DNA from: Thiocapsa sp. KS1
GTDB taxonomy: Bacteria; Pseudomonadota; Gammaproteobacteria; Chromatiales; Chromatiaceae
Assembly: GCF_001499735.1 (NCBI RefSeq)
Contig: NZ_LN848257.1
Span: forward strand, 1,892,801-1,956,800
Reading direction: 5' to 3'
DNA: 64,000 nucleotides
Positions 40,574 through 51,077 of this stretch are shown here, piece after piece. The notes under the pieces were generated by a model. The model saw only the letters and a list, made by a program, of their open reading frames with translations, ran no database searches and had not been told where the DNA came from. The translations under genes and the position numbers were made by a program. The stretch's first letter is position 1. The number at the start of each line of letters is the position of its first letter.

Positions 40574-41278
40574 ATGCTTCCGGCCGATATCACACTGATC
40601 CTTCCGACGCGCGACGAAGCCCGCAATATCCGACAGTTTCTGGCCTCCGTTCCCGCGGAGATCCGACTCATCGTGGTGGATGCGAGCCGGGACGAGACGC
40701 CGGACCTGATCGAAACACTGCGCCCCGAGTGCACGCTTGTCCTGCGCGAACCCGGATCCGTCACCCAAGCGAGACAACGGGGCGCCGATCTCGCACGGAC
40801 CGACTGGCTGCTGTTCAGCGATGCCGACATCCTGTTTCCTCCGGGCTATTTCGAGAAGCTCGCGGGCCTTTCCGAGAGTGCGGTGTATTACGGACCCAAG
40901 CTCTCAACAGACCGCTTCCGCGCCTACTACAACCGCATCGCACGCGCCCAAGCGCTCTGCCACGCCTGTGGAATCCCGGCTGCATCGGGCTCCAATCTAC
41001 TGATTCGGCGGGATGCACTCGCCTGCGTGGGCGGCTTCGATCTGCGACTGACCTGCAACGAGGATTCGGAGGTCGTCTGGCGTCTTCGGCGTGCGGGGTT
41101 TCGGGTGTCGTTTCGGAAGGATCTGGTCGTTCACGCAACCGATCATCGGCGCATCCAGAGCAGCCGATTGCGCAAGACCCTGCATTCGATCACGCGCTGC
41201 ATCCTGCTCTATACGAACCTGATGCCCGTGAAATATCGCACCTACGATTGGGGCTATTGGCAACATCGCGACGGTTGA
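40574..41278 (+). CDS. Family 2 glycosyltransferase
   Basis: A 234-aa GT-A fold enzyme. It has the nucleotide-sugar opening ITLILPTRDEARNIRQFLASVP, the strand IRLIVVDASRDET, the DxD-like metal motif LLFSDADILFP (near residue 80) and an acceptor-side segment CNEDSEVVWRLRRAGF (ED motif). The C-terminus is helical and basic without a clear membrane segment. The acceptor is unknown. It stands alone between polA and the PilZ gene. Confidence 0.85.
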   Translation: MLPADITLILPTRDEARNIRQFLASVPAEIRLIVVDASRDETPDLIETLRPECTLVLREPGSVTQARQRGADLARTDWLLFSDADILFPPGYFEKLAGLSESAVYYGPKLSTDRFRAYYNRIARAQALCHACGIPAASGSNLLIRRDALACVGGFDLRLTCNEDSEVVWRLRRAGFRVSFRKDLVVHATDHRRIQSSRLRKTLHSITRCILLYTNLMPVKYRTYDWGYWQHRDG

Positions 41279-41393
41279 CCAAGACGGCTCCATCCTCGGC
41301 AAGGTTCATCGTTCCGTCACGCGACTTCAACCGATTCGTCAAGTCGAGTCTCTACTATCGCGCGAAGCCAATGATTAGGGGAGAGACTGTCCA

Positions 41394-41750
41394 ATGACCA
41401 TCGAACGCCGCTACTGTGCCCGACACCCGATCGACCTTCAGGTCTCGATCCGTTACCGCAAACGCCGCTTCATCTGCGCCCGCGCCTGCAACCTGTCCGA
41501 CCAGGGGATGTTCCTGAAGGTCAGCAACCTTACCCTTCCGACCGGTATTCTGGTCGAGCTTGAGCTGGAGTGCCTCGGCAAGGAGTGGCTGATCCCGGCC
41601 ATCGTGATCCACCATCGCGGGTCCGGCATCGGCGTCATGTTCCGGGATCCTCAACCGGTCCTTTACCGCGGACTGACACGCGACATGACCCGACGGCCGC
41701 CGCCACCGCAGGCCACCGACGCAACCGGCCGTCAATCGAGCGCACGCTGA
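41394..41750 (+). CDS. PilZ-domain protein, probable c-di-GMP receptor
   Basis: A 118-aa protein consisting essentially of one PilZ domain. The N-terminal RRYCARHPIDL supplies the RxxxR arginines, and ACNLSDQGMFLKV the [DN]xSxxG motif, the two elements that bind cyclic di-GMP. The tail from residue about 98 is Pro/Arg-rich and disordered. The output is unknown; motility, exopolysaccharide or the nearby glycosyltransferase are possible. Confidence 0.85.
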   Translation: MTIERRYCARHPIDLQVSIRYRKRRFICARACNLSDQGMFLKVSNLTLPTGILVELELECLGKEWLIPAIVIHHRGSGIGVMFRDPQPVLYRGLTRDMTRRPPPPQATDATGRQSSAR

Positions 41751-41791
41751 CCGGGACAACACCGCCGCCGATCAGCCCTCTCGAAGACGCC

Positions 41792-43177
41792 TCAAGACGC
41801 GTAGACCACCCCGGGCAACCAGGTCGCCAGCGCGGGCCAGATCGCCAGAAGGCCGAGCACGAGTAGCTGAATGAGGATGAAGGGCACCACACCCTTGTAG
41901 ATGTGGACCGTCGTGATCCCGGGCGGAGCCACCCCGCGCAGGTAAAAGAGCGAGAAACCGAACGGCGGCGTGAGGAAAGAGGTCTGGAGATTGACGGCCA
42001 TCATCACGCCGAGCCAAACCGGATCCAGCCCCATCGCGAGCAACACGGGACCTACGATCGGGACCACCACGAAGGTGATCTCGATGAAGTCCAGGATGAA
42101 GCCGAGCAGGAACATCACCAGCATCACGAGTGCCACTGCGCCCACGACGCCGCCGGGCAAGCCGGTGAGAAACGCGGTAACCAGGTCGTCGCCCCCGAAA
42201 CCGCGGAAGACCAGGGAGAAGATCGCGGCACCGATGAAGATCAAAAACACCATGCTGGTCACCATGGTGGTCTGACGCACCACCTCGCGCAGGGTCGAGA
42301 CCGTGAGCCGACCCCGCGCCGCGGCCAAGATCAGCGCACCGACCGCGCCCACCGCAGCCGCCTCCGTCGGTGTCGCAAACCCGCCCAGGATCGACCCCAA
42401 CACAGCCACCACCAGAAAGAGCGGCGGGATCAGCACCGAGATGACCCGCCAGGCCAGCGCCGCACCGTCGACCGGGCGATCCTCGCGCGGCATCGCCGGC
42501 ACCGCCTCGGGTCGAAACACCGCAACACCGACGATGTAGAGGATGTAAAAGCCGACCAGCATCAGCCCGGGCACCAGGGCGCCGACGAAGAGATCGCCGA
42601 CCGACACCGTCTCCGGCGACCAGACACCCATCTGGAGTTGTGCCTGCTGATAGGCCGACGAGAGAACATCCCCGAGCAGCACCAGCACGATCGAGGGCGG
42701 GATGATCTGACCCAGGGTACCGGACGCACAGATGGTCCCGGCCGCCAAGCTCGGCGAATAGCCGCGGCGCATCATGATCGGCAGGGACAAGAGCCCCATG
42801 GTCACGACGGTCGCCCCGACGATGCCGGTGCTCGCCGCCAGCAGCATGCCGACGAGTGTCACCGAGATTCCGAGCCCGCCGCGCAGGGGCCCGAACAGCA
42901 TCGCCATGGTGTCGAGCAAGCTCTCGGCGACCCGCGAGCGTTCCAGCATAACGCCCATGAAGACAAAAAGCGGCACCGCGATCAGCGTCTCGTTGGTCAT
43001 GACACCGTAGAGCCGATTGGGCAACGCCTCGAGAAACGCCGGCTCGAACAGCCCGAAGACCTCGCCGACCAGGGCAAACGCGAGCGCCGTGCCGCCCAAC
43101 GAGAAGGCGACCGGGTAACCGGCCAGCAGGGTGGCCACGACCCCGGCGAACAACAGAATCGGCATCAGCTCATGCAT
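41792..43177 (-). CDS. TRAP transporter large permease (DctM family)
   Basis: A 461-aa membrane protein with 12-13 helices. DctM landmarks include the early segment VPLFVFMGVMLERSRVAESLLD, LAAGTICASGTLGQIIPPSIVLVLLGD (the conserved helix-turn motif) and MAVNLQTSFLTPPFGFSLFYLRGV near the end. It uses the Na+ or proton gradient to import organic anions delivered by a periplasmic binding protein. It overlaps the small permease gene by eight bases. No binding protein gene (DctP) is adjacent. Confidence 0.93.
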   Translation of the reverse strand: MHELMPILLFAGVVATLLAGYPVAFSLGGTALAFALVGEVFGLFEPAFLEALPNRLYGVMTNETLIAVPLFVFMGVMLERSRVAESLLDTMAMLFGPLRGGLGISVTLVGMLLAASTGIVGATVVTMGLLSLPIMMRRGYSPSLAAGTICASGTLGQIIPPSIVLVLLGDVLSSAYQQAQLQMGVWSPETVSVGDLFVGALVPGLMLVGFYILYIVGVAVFRPEAVPAMPREDRPVDGAALAWRVISVLIPPLFLVVAVLGSILGGFATPTEAAAVGAVGALILAAARGRLTVSTLREVVRQTTMVTSMVFLIFIGAAIFSLVFRGFGGDDLVTAFLTGLPGGVVGAVALVMLVMFLLGFILDFIEITFVVVPIVGPVLLAMGLDPVWLGVMMAVNLQTSFLTPPFGFSLFYLRGVAPPGITTVHIYKGVVPFILIQLLVLGLLAIWPALATWLPGVVYAS

Positions 43178-43745
43178 GGCCGACGTCTCCTTGCGAGGTC
43201 GGAAGCGCCTCCTCCATGCCCGACAGGAAAAGCCAATTGCGCAGCGCGTTGGACAACCCCTGAGCCAGCAGCAGGATCGGCATGATCAGGATCAGGGTCT
43301 TCAAAAGATAAACCGCCGGAATGCCGCCCGCCTCGCGAGAGGACTCCTGTACGCGCCAGGACTCCGCGACATAGGCCCAACCGAGCCAGATGATCAGAAC
43401 GCAGACCGGGATCAGAAGCAGGAGCGTACCGACCAGATCCACGCGGGCACGCGCACGGCGCGAAAGCCGCTCGTAGAAGATATCCACCCGCACATGACCG
43501 TTGCGCCCCAGGGTGTAGGCGATACCCAGCATGAAGAGAACGGCATGCATATAGGTCACGGACTCTTGAAACGAAATCGAGCCGATATCGAACGCGTAGC
43601 GCAGCAGCACCACCGCAAAGGTGACCAGCACCATGGCCAGCGAGAGCCAAGCCGTGGACTCGCCGATGTGCCGTATCACGGCATCGATCCGATCGGCAAC
43701 AGCAAGCAGACGCGCCCGACGCATCGTCAGGGGATCCTTCGTCAT
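43170..43745 (-). CDS. TRAP transporter small permease (DctQ family)
   Basis: A 191-aa protein with four transmembrane helices. Family patterns SLAMVLVTFAVVLLRYAFDIGSISFQESVTYMHAVLFMLGIAYTL, then GHVRVDIFYERLSRRARA, are clear. The N-terminal 25 residues are cytoplasmic and basic. It pairs with the large permease, with an eight-base overlap. Confidence 0.92.
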   Translation of the reverse strand: MTKDPLTMRRARLLAVADRIDAVIRHIGESTAWLSLAMVLVTFAVVLLRYAFDIGSISFQESVTYMHAVLFMLGIAYTLGRNGHVRVDIFYERLSRRARARVDLVGTLLLLIPVCVLIIWLGWAYVAESWRVQESSREAGGIPAVYLLKTLILIMPILLLAQGLSNALRNWLFLSGMEEALPTSQGDVGHA

Positions 43746-43845
43746 AGTGGGCTCCGACCGTTAGGGTCAACCAGGGAGAGAGGCAGGCGAGGTGTCACCT
43801 CGGCCTGCCCGGCGCGCGGCCCGCCGGACGCAACCTAACCGGCCG

Positions 43846-44193
43846 TCAGTTCCATTGAAACAGCACCCACTGCGGGATCGCGATGTTGGTCGCCGCGTTG
43901 TCCTGCATATCCAGGATGCCGTCGCCGTTGGTATCGAAGAGGTAGTACGGCGGTCCGAACTGGGGTTGGATCCGGACCATGTAGAGCAGGCCGCGGACCC
44001 GATACTCGTAGATCACATCGTCGCCGGATTCGATGATGGTGATCTCGGGCTCCACCGGTTCCCCGGTGATCGGAGACGGAATCACCGTCGGCGCTTCCAG
44101 AAAGCCACCGCTGTCGGCCGGCGGCTCCTCTTGCGCATGTGCTATCCCGAGACAGAGCATCAGCGGGATCGTCAGCAGGATCGTTCTCGTCAC
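43846..44193 (-). CDS. DUF2782 protein with signal peptide
   Basis: A 115-aa exported protein. The signal peptide MTRTILLTIPLMLCLGIAHAQ has an AHA-Q cleavage site. The mature part contains EPEITIIESGDDVIYEYRVRGLLYMVRIQPQFGPPYYLFDTNGDG, the DUF2782 core, with DTNGDGILDMQD resembling a calcium-binding loop. Function unknown; the family is common in gammaproteobacteria, often near polA. Divergent from the Rep helicase. Confidence 0.85.
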   Translation of the reverse strand: MTRTILLTIPLMLCLGIAHAQEEPPADSGGFLEAPTVIPSPITGEPVEPEITIIESGDDVIYEYRVRGLLYMVRIQPQFGPPYYLFDTNGDGILDMQDNAATNIAIPQWVLFQWN

Positions 44194-44367
44194 GGGACCA
44201 CCATCTCACCGTCGATTGAAAGACCTGCATGGTAGTACGAACGCACCCGGATTGCCTCATCCGGACACGCGCCCGAGCGATGCCGATAAGGTATCTTTGT
44301 CGGCCCGAACCGGAGACTGCCGCTCGCGATGCGAGGACCGGATCGCCTCGACGCTACAGGACCCCGC

Positions 44368-46374
44368 ATGACCGGACTCAATCCCCGACAACTCGAGGCC
44401 GTGCGCTACACCGCCGGGCCGCTTCTCGTGCTGGCCGGCGCCGGCTCGGGCAAAACCCGCGTGATCACCCGCAAGATCGCCCACCTCATCGACCAAGGCG
44501 GGATCTCGCCGCGCCACATCTGCGCACTGACCTTCACCAACAAGGCCGCACGCGAGATGCGCGAGCGGGTCGGCAGCCGGATCAGGGGTGCGGAGACCCG
44601 CGGCCTGACCATCTCCACCTTTCATACGCTGGGGCTCGACATGCTGCGCCGGCACCCCGAGCGCGCCGGACTGCGTCCGCGCTTCTCGCTGCTCGATGCC
44701 CAAGACGCCGAGGCGCTGATCAAGGAGCACCTGCGCCATACCAAGGGGAGCGATGCCTTCAGTCCTGCCGCGATCCAACACCGCATCTCGCGCTGGAAGA
44801 ACGACCTGATCGACCCCGCGCAGGCCGAAAGCCGTGCCGAAGACGACTTCGAGGCCAGACTTGCGGGCTTCTACGCCGACTACGAGCGCAGTCTGCGTGC
44901 CTACAACGCGGTCGACTTCGACGACCTCATCCTGGGCCCGGCACGGATGCTCGCCGAGCATCAGGAGCTGCGAGAGACCTGGCAAGGACGGATCCGCTAC
45001 CTGCTGGTCGACGAGTACCAGGACACCAACGGGGCGCAATATGACCTGGTCCGCCGGCTCGTCGGCCCGCGTGCGGCCTTCACCGTGGTCGGCGACGACG
45101 ACCAATCCATCTACGCCTGGCGCGGCGCGCGGCCCGAGAACCTGGCTCGGCTGCAGACCGACTATCCGCATCTGAAGGTCATCATGCTGGAGCAAAACTA
45201 CCGCTCCAGCGCGACCATTCTTGGACTCGCCAACACACTGATCGCGAAAAACCCGCACGTCTTCGAGAAGCGGCTCTGGAGCGAGCACGGCCCGGGCGAG
45301 CCGCCGCGCGTCCTGCACTGCAAGGACGAGGGCCACGAGGCCGAACAGGTCGTCTCCGAGATCCTGCATCTGAAATTCGCCGAAGGGGCCGACTTCGGCG
45401 ACATCGCCATCCTCTATCGCGGCAACCATCAGGCGCGCCCGTTCGAGAAGGCCCTGCACGAGCACAACGTGCCCTATGTCCTGAGCGGCGGCACCTCCTT
45501 CTTCGCCCGCGCCGAGGTGAAGGACCTGATGGCCTACCTGCGCCTCATCGCCAATCCTCAGGACGATGCCGCCTTCCTGCGCATCGTCAACACCCCGCGG
45601 CGGGAGATCGGCCCGACAACGCTGGAGAAGCTCGCCAACTATGCACGCGAGCGCGAGATCCATCTGCTGGATGCCTGCGGCGAGATCGGTCTCGGCGAGC
45701 ACCTGAGCGAGCGCCAACGCGAGCGCCTCCACGCCTTCACCGCGTTGGTCTCCGAGCATGCCCGTCGCGGCGAGACCGACCCGGTCGGGACTATGCGCGC
45801 GCTGGTCGAGACGATCGACTACGCCTCCTGGCTGCGGGAGAACGCCTCCAGCCAAGCCGTCGCCGACCGCCGTTACGCCAACATCACCGATCTGCTCGAC
45901 TGGCTCGGCGCACTCAAGAAGGGCGAGCTGCAGGAGAAGACACTCGCCGAGATGGCGACCCATCTCACCCTCATGGACGTCATGGAGCGCCAGGACGAGG
46001 ACGAAGGCGGCGACCGGGTCAGTCTCATGACCCTGCACGCCGCCAAGGGCCTGGAATTCCCGCACGTCTTCCTGGTCGGCATGGAAGAGGAGCTGCTCCC
46101 GCACCGCACCAGCATCGAGGAAGAGACCATCGAGGAAGAACGCCGCCTCGCCTATGTCGGCATCACCCGCGCCCAGCGCACGCTCACCTTCACCCTCACC
46201 CGTCGGCGCAAACGCTACGGCGAGTGGGTCACCAGCGAGCCCAGCCGCTTCCTCGCCGAGCTGCCCAAGGATCAGCTGCGTTGGGACAATGCGCGCGACG
46301 AGACCCCCGAGAACCGCAGGGCCCGTGGACTAAGCCATCTGCATGCACTCAAAGGCATGCTCGACGTCGACTAG
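44368..46374 (+). CDS. rep: ATP-dependent DNA helicase Rep (UvrD/Rep family)
   Basis: A 668-aa superfamily 1A 3'-5' helicase. Motif I is [15 protein letters not shown], followed by [12 protein letters not shown] (Ia), [10 protein letters not shown] (II), [15 protein letters not shown] (III), LEQNYRS (IV), [16 protein letters not shown] (V) and YVGITRAQ (VI). Length and motif wording ([22 protein letters not shown]) favour Rep over UvrD. The ATG at 44368 is chosen over an in-frame ATG 13 codons upstream because the conserved N-terminus begins there. Confidence 0.93.
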   Translation: MTGLNPRQLEAVRYTAGPLLVLAGAGSGKTRVITRKIAHLIDQGGISPRHICALTFTNKAAREMRERVGSRIRGAETRGLTISTFHTLGLDMLRRHPERAGLRPRFSLLDAQDAEALIKEHLRHTKGSDAFSPAAIQHRISRWKNDLIDPAQAESRAEDDFEARLAGFYADYERSLRAYNAVDFDDLILGPARMLAEHQELRETWQGRIRYLLVDEYQDTNGAQYDLVRRLVGPRAAFTVVGDDDQSIYAWRGARPENLARLQTDYPHLKVIMLEQNYRSSATILGLANTLIAKNPHVFEKRLWSEHGPGEPPRVLHCKDEGHEAEQVVSEILHLKFAEGADFGDIAILYRGNHQARPFEKALHEHNVPYVLSGGTSFFARAEVKDLMAYLRLIANPQDDAAFLRIVNTPRREIGPTTLEKLANYAREREIHLLDACGEIGLGEHLSERQRERLHAFTALVSEHARRGETDPVGTMRALVETIDYASWLRENASSQAVADRRYANITDLLDWLGALKKGELQEKTLAEMATHLTLMDVMERQDEDEGGDRVSLMTLHAAKGLEFPHVFLVGMEEELLPHRTSIEEETIEEERRLAYVGITRAQRTLTFTLTRRRKRYGEWVTSEPSRFLAELPKDQLRWDNARDETPENRRARGLSHLHALKGMLDVD

Positions 46375-46541
46375 GCTCGGCCGGCTCGACCAAAAGGCCG
46401 GACCCTGCACAACCCAGGCGCAAGGGTGCAAGATCGGCATGGACTACCGCGGCGGATCGCAGTATCCTTCAGGGTCTTCGCAAAACCGGTCCTCGATTCC
46501 ACCTCGAAGTCGCAGCAGTCCAGACTGCGAAAATCCCCAAA

Positions 46542-46618
46542 GCGCCCGTAGCTCAGATGGATAGAGTACAGCCCTCCGAAGGCTGGGGTCACAGGTTCGA
46601 ATCCTGTCGGGCGCGCCA
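46542..46618 (+). tRNA. tRNA-Arg(CCG)
   Basis: A 77-nt tRNA with acceptor stem GCGCCCG/CGGGCGC, anticodon stem CAGCC/GGCTG, loop CTCCGAA (anticodon CCG), a normal T-arm (GTTCGAATC) and encoded CCA. Its 3' portion is the left attachment site of the island that follows. Confidence 0.95.
46573..46608 (+). repeat. attL: 3' part of tRNA-Arg
   Basis: These 36 bases run from the anticodon loop to the T-arm of tRNA-Arg(CCG) and recur perfectly at 54516-54551. Insertion into the 3' half of a tRNA with regeneration of the gene is typical of tyrosine-recombinase islands. Confidence 0.85.
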
Positions 46619-46687
46619 ATTCAGAGCTTTTTCAAGTACTTACCGCTTCGGCGCGCGACCGGTCTACGCCGATCGTTTCCTGCCATC

Positions 46688-46765
46688 GGAAGGTGCCGAT
46701 CTCGATGATGCGCCGCGCACCGATCAGCTCCACCAGCAGGGCCATGAACTGACCCTGCTCCGCGC
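46688..46765 (-). pseudogene. Fragment of class I SAM-dependent O-methyltransferase
   Basis: The minus-strand frame reads EQGQFMALLVELIGARRIIEIGTF, which matches the conserved entry to the SAM-binding motif I of caffeoyl-CoA-type O-methyltransferases (normally IEIGTFTGYS). It stops matching right after the first glycine. It lies between the recombinase remnant and the tRNA and is fused in frame to unrelated sequence. Only about 25 residues remain. Confidence 0.5.
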
Positions 46766-46789
46766 GGCCCCGGCATCCCGGCAGCGCTC

Positions 46790-49394
46790 GACGAGTTGGC
46801 ACATTTCCTCGCACTCCTCCACACTCAGGCGGCCCGTTAGCGGAATCTGACGCTGACCCGCCGGCGTCTTCGTTTGCTCCCCGCGCCGGCTGCGGACATA
46901 GAGCACGGGCTCGCTGTCGAGCCAGACAGCGCCCGGCCCCAGGCGCCCCATCTCCCCCGGCCGAAGGCCGAGGCGGTAAAGGCAGGTCAGGGCAACGCGT
47001 TCGGCTAAGTCGAGTTGCCGGCGTGCGCGCGTACTCGGCCAACGTCAGCAGATTGCTGCGGACGGCGTGCCCCTTCACGCGCGGCTCGATGTCATGGAAA
47101 TCGATGGATGGTGTCCCCGGGTAGAGCCAACGCAGCGTTGCCTGGAAATCCCGCAGCAGTTCGGCGGTCGCGGGGCGCTGCTTCCATGACGTGTAATCCA
47201 GGGCCTGCGTATAGATGTCCTCGAGCTCGTCATCGTCGAGCTCCGCGAAATCTTGAACCGTCCATGCGGCCTCGTAGAGATAACGCGCGACCGCCAGATA
47301 ATAGTCACGGATAGTGCTCAGACGCAGATGATCCTTGGTGCGCCCCTGTTCGAGCAAACGCCGCACCCAGGCGATCAATGCGGTCATGACCGGCGGCGCA
47401 TTCTTGCGGGCGCTCGGCTCAATGCGGTCCAGAAAGCGCGCCAGCTGACGCCGTGGGTCTGCGAGCCGCGCCTGATCCGTAACGACGGCGTGCAGCTGCC
47501 GGCGAAACGCAGCACGATAACGCAGCCCGCGTTGGTAATCAGGCTCACGCTCGGACGCCTGCCTTGTCCGCGCACCTGATCGTCCGGGCATTGCGGGCAG
47601 CGGCTCGACCGGGCTGCCCGTAACCATCCGACCGGTGAGCAGCCGCAGCAGCGCCGTTACCGGCAAACTGGCCGCAGTCAGCTCACCGTGCGCATAGCCG
47701 TACTCGACGCCACTCAGACAATAACGCGCGCCGGCCGCGACAATGGCGCGCAGGTGTTCCCAGCTGCCGCCGGGCAGCAGGTGCTTGACCGCCGCCTGGG
47801 CAGCAACGGCAAAACTGCTTGAACGGTGCGCGTGTGCTTCCCGTAGGCGGATGACCAGCAAGCCCGTTTCCGGTGTCAGAAACAGCCGGCGCGTTGCCGG
47901 TGGGTTGTAGGCGGTCTCGGCAAGATCGATCCAGGCGATGCCGGCGCAGCTGAACGCCTGCGAGCGCGCGGCGCGCGGCAGTTGCGCGAGCAGTGCATCG
48001 GTCAGCAGGCACTCCTCGATCAGCGCGCAGGCGAGCAGCGCGCCGTCCCAGTCGGCCATGGCGGCGCCTGCGGATAACCGGAGCAGCCAGCCGCGCAACG
48101 CCGTTCGGCAACCCCGGTAAGCGTGCAGATTCAGTCCGTCGTCGAGCCGAAAGAGGCCGGGCTGCGATGGCACGTCGAGTTGTTGCGGCCACGCCTTCTG
48201 AATCGCCCTGCGCGCCTCGGGGTGTTTGCGCAATGCCCAGCGCCGCGCCAGCCGGAACGCGGACCGACGCTGCCGCGGCTGTGGGAATGCGCCATGGATC
48301 GCTGCGGCCAGCAGGTCCACCGCCGCCCGATCCCATGGACCCGGTGGCGCCGCGCGCAGTTCCACGCGGAGCCGACCGGTCAGTGCGCGCCGACGCGCGA
48401 TCCGATCGCGTGCGCGCTTCATCGGACCCGGCACCCAGGTGACTTGTGGCAGCGCGCTTGCCCCCGGCTTGCCCGGGTAAGCGCGCAAGCCGGACAGGAC
48501 GGACCAGCCTTCCTGTTCGGCACCCCACGCGAGCAGCGGGATCAGCGCAGCGCCGACATCGGCCACCCGCAGGGTCGACCAGCGCCCGAGCAGGTCTTGC
48601 CCCTGCTGGACATGATCGAGCTGGTATTCGACATATTCGGCCTCCAAGCCCTGCGCGCGCAATGTCCGGGACAGTTCGTTTCGGCCGAAATACGTCGGCA
48701 CCGGCAGCGCCAAAGCCGCCCGCAGCATCGAGGGAGTCACCATCGAAGGGACCGGAGCATCGCCCTCGACGCTGAGAAAGAAGAACAGTGAAAGATCCGA
48801 GTTCGCCTCACCCGCCCGCGCAATGCGTCCGGCGAGGATAGGCTCGCAGGGCGCGATCCGTCCTGCAAACGCCTTCAGGTGGGCCCGGTAAGCGTCCAAC
48901 TGCGCAAAGGCAAGCGGGGGCAGCCAGGCAAGGCGTGCCTGCTGCGCGTCCCCGGTTTCCTTATCCGCGATGATGACGGTGCCGGTTCGTGGGTCGAACC
49001 GGTGCAGGGCGTCGAACGGATCGATCACCGCGCGGTGTCCGCTCCAGCGCATCAGCAGTGCCAGCGTATAGGACACCAGTGCGTTGTGGCACGCCACCAT
49101 GCGGCTGAGTGAGCGCGTCTCCGCACCGGTGGTCAGCGCCTGCTGCCAACGCACGATCCATGCTTTCAGACAGTCGGGATTCACCGCCAGGTGAGAGCCG
49201 ATCGGCGGTACATCGCAAGCCCGCGGCGCCGCGTCGGCGAAGATCTCCGCCATGACATCGGTGTGCAGCGCCTGGAGTCGTTCGGAGGTGAAGCCGGCGT
49301 AATAGAGGATCGTGCTGCCGGGAATTTCCAAAAGGAATAGATGTGCCACCAGCGCGATGTCGCGCGACAGGTACAGCGCCCGATGGATCGGCCA
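46790..49394 (-). pseudogene. Tyrosine-recombinase-like protein, C-terminal part, frameshifted
   Basis: From GTG at 49349 a long frame encodes a large integrase-related protein. One region resembles a degenerate tyrosine-recombinase core: SYTLALLMRWSGHR, ADKETGDAQQARLAWLP, then RNELSRTL and LDHVQQGQDLLGRWSTL. A second core begins after residue 740. Around 47025-47050 the frame is lost; in the +1 frame ALTCLYRLGLRPGEMGRL (catalytic Arg region) and KTPAGQRQIPL continue correctly. No clear HxxR or tyrosine nucleophile follows before the sequence ends near the tRNA. The upstream gene is in the same frame across one TAA, so both may be one former gene of about 1400 codons. Confidence 0.65.
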
Positions 49395-50852
49395 TTAACG
49401 CAAACGCGTCGGGGAGAGGCGAACCCGCGGATCGGTGCGCCGAATGTCCTCGCACCAGGCTCTGACCTGCGCCTGCACGTCCTTCGGGTTCAGACCCAGC
49501 GCTTCGCCGAGCGTCGGGGCAGCCTCGGCAACCGACAGCAGATGCGTGCGGCAGGTATCAACGAGTGTCGGAGGCAGCGCAATGCGGATCCGCTGTGCGA
49601 CAGGGAGCAGCGCTGCGCGCGCCTGTGCATCCGGGTCATAGCTCGATTTCGGCAATGCCGAAGGATGTTCGATGACACCGGCGGCGAGGTCCAGCCAATA
49701 GTCCGCATCCGCGTCGGCCTGGTTCTCGGCGTCCGCCGAGTCCGGTTTGCGCAGACGGATCGCGAGCACGTCGACCGCACTCCGCGCGGTGGCCAGCGAG
49801 AGTCCCAGCAGCAGGCCGAGAAGATCGCGCACAGCCAGTAGCCGCGCCAGTTCGCCGCTGATCACGGCGATCTCCTGCGGATTCAGGGTCCGCCACTGCC
49901 AGTACAGGTACTGATGTTGCAACTCGTTCCACGCCGACCATGTGCGCATCGCCATCTCGGGTTCGAGCGGAGAGTCCTCGGGGATCTCGATAACCTCGGG
50001 CGGCGTGTCGATCACGCCAGGCGACGCGGGTCCACCGGAGACTTCGACGGGAGGTCCCGACGGGGTTCGTATACCCGGCGGCAATGGCCCGGCCGGCAGT
50101 GGCAGAGTCCCGAGGCGACGGCGGACCTTCGGCCGCGACCGATGGCGCAGTTCTGATTGTTGTGCCACCCTTTTTGCAAGACCGACCAGTTGCTCGAATG
50201 CACCATGCTGCCCGGCGACAAAGTCGTAGAGTTGCCAGGCGATCTCGGCGTCGGCTTCGACCTCCGGGAAGCGCGCTCGCATTGCTCTGGCCTCGGCATT
50301 CGACGGATCGAGTAAACCGCGGATGCGGCGGCTGGCATCTGTCGCGAGCGTACGCGTCAGCAAGCCGGCATTGGACAGCAGAGTGTAGAGGGCAATCAGC
50401 GGCGCAACGCGTGCTTCCTGCTCGCCGCTACGATCACTGACGAATTCCATGTAAAGGGCATAGTGGGGATACCGATCCAACTGACCGGTGAGCGAGTTGG
50501 CGACGTTGCTGCGGGACGAGCGGTGCTCCGGAACGGTGTTTCGCCAGTGCGCGGCGATCTCCGCTCGGCAGAGTGCGGCGGCAAGTTCGGTGAGACCCGC
50601 ATAGCGCTCCGCCGGCCCTATCCAGAGGAGGTCCAGCCAGGGAGCGACGCGTGCCAGACGCGGCAACACCTGATGCAGGCCGACCAGATCCTCGTGTGCA
50701 TCGATCATCCGAAACAGTCGGATCAGGTCATCCCGCGTCGTGCTGCCGAGCGCCTGCTGCAACTGGAGGATCGCTCGCTGACCATGCACCGAGAGAGTGA
50801 AAGGAGGCTGGGGCGGCATCTGTCGGGTTCCGGTTGTGACTACTCTACGCAC
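49395..50852 (-). CDS. Hypothetical protein upstream of, and in frame with, the recombinase remnant
   Basis: A 485-aa frame that I do not recognise by domain. The N-terminal half is helical. Residues 235-290 are Pro/Gly-rich and probably a linker. The last 150 residues contain LARLLAVRDLLGLLLGLSLATARSAVDVLA and end RVRLSPTRLR, followed by TAA. After the stop the same frame continues as WPIHRALYLSRDIALVAHLFLLE into the recombinase, which looks like uninterrupted protein. A later ATG (50819, MPPQPPFTLSV) may be the true start. Likely the N-terminal part of the island's recombinase. Confidence 0.5.
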   Translation of the reverse strand: MRRVVTTGTRQMPPQPPFTLSVHGQRAILQLQQALGSTTRDDLIRLFRMIDAHEDLVGLHQVLPRLARVAPWLDLLWIGPAERYAGLTELAAALCRAEIAAHWRNTVPEHRSSRSNVANSLTGQLDRYPHYALYMEFVSDRSGEQEARVAPLIALYTLLSNAGLLTRTLATDASRRIRGLLDPSNAEARAMRARFPEVEADAEIAWQLYDFVAGQHGAFEQLVGLAKRVAQQSELRHRSRPKVRRRLGTLPLPAGPLPPGIRTPSGPPVEVSGGPASPGVIDTPPEVIEIPEDSPLEPEMAMRTWSAWNELQHQYLYWQWRTLNPQEIAVISGELARLLAVRDLLGLLLGLSLATARSAVDVLAIRLRKPDSADAENQADADADYWLDLAAGVIEHPSALPKSSYDPDAQARAALLPVAQRIRIALPPTLVDTCRTHLLSVAEAAPTLGEALGLNPKDVQAQVRAWCEDIRRTDPRVRLSPTRLR

Positions 50853-51077
50853 CGCACCAAGGGGTTGAAAAAGGACCGCTGCATCGGGACGATGAATGGC
50901 CTAAATCCATCGTGAAGCCGGGGGCAACGCAACCATGTGGTCGCGCCGAGCTGCGACCGTCATCCGCTCGGATCACACGTCCCGCGCGCAGGATCTTATG
51001 ACCGGTGACTCGCGATGCCGAGTGTCGCTGCGTTATAGCTTCGAACCGCCTCGATACAACCACCAGGAACCGCCGCC

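Noticed and set aside
41903..43285. 460-codon plus-strand frame over the TRAP permease
   Set aside because: Antisense shadow rich in Arg/Gln/His; the permease on the other strand has a normal membrane profile.
44257..46104. 615-codon open frame antisense to the Rep helicase
   Set aside because: Same artefact of high-GC codon usage; the rep motifs on the plus strand are complete.
46371..46619. Minus-strand protein containing [12 protein letters not shown] across tRNA-Arg
   Set aside because: This is the well-known spurious translation of the tRNA T-arm and anticodon arm in reverse; the same string appears at attR.
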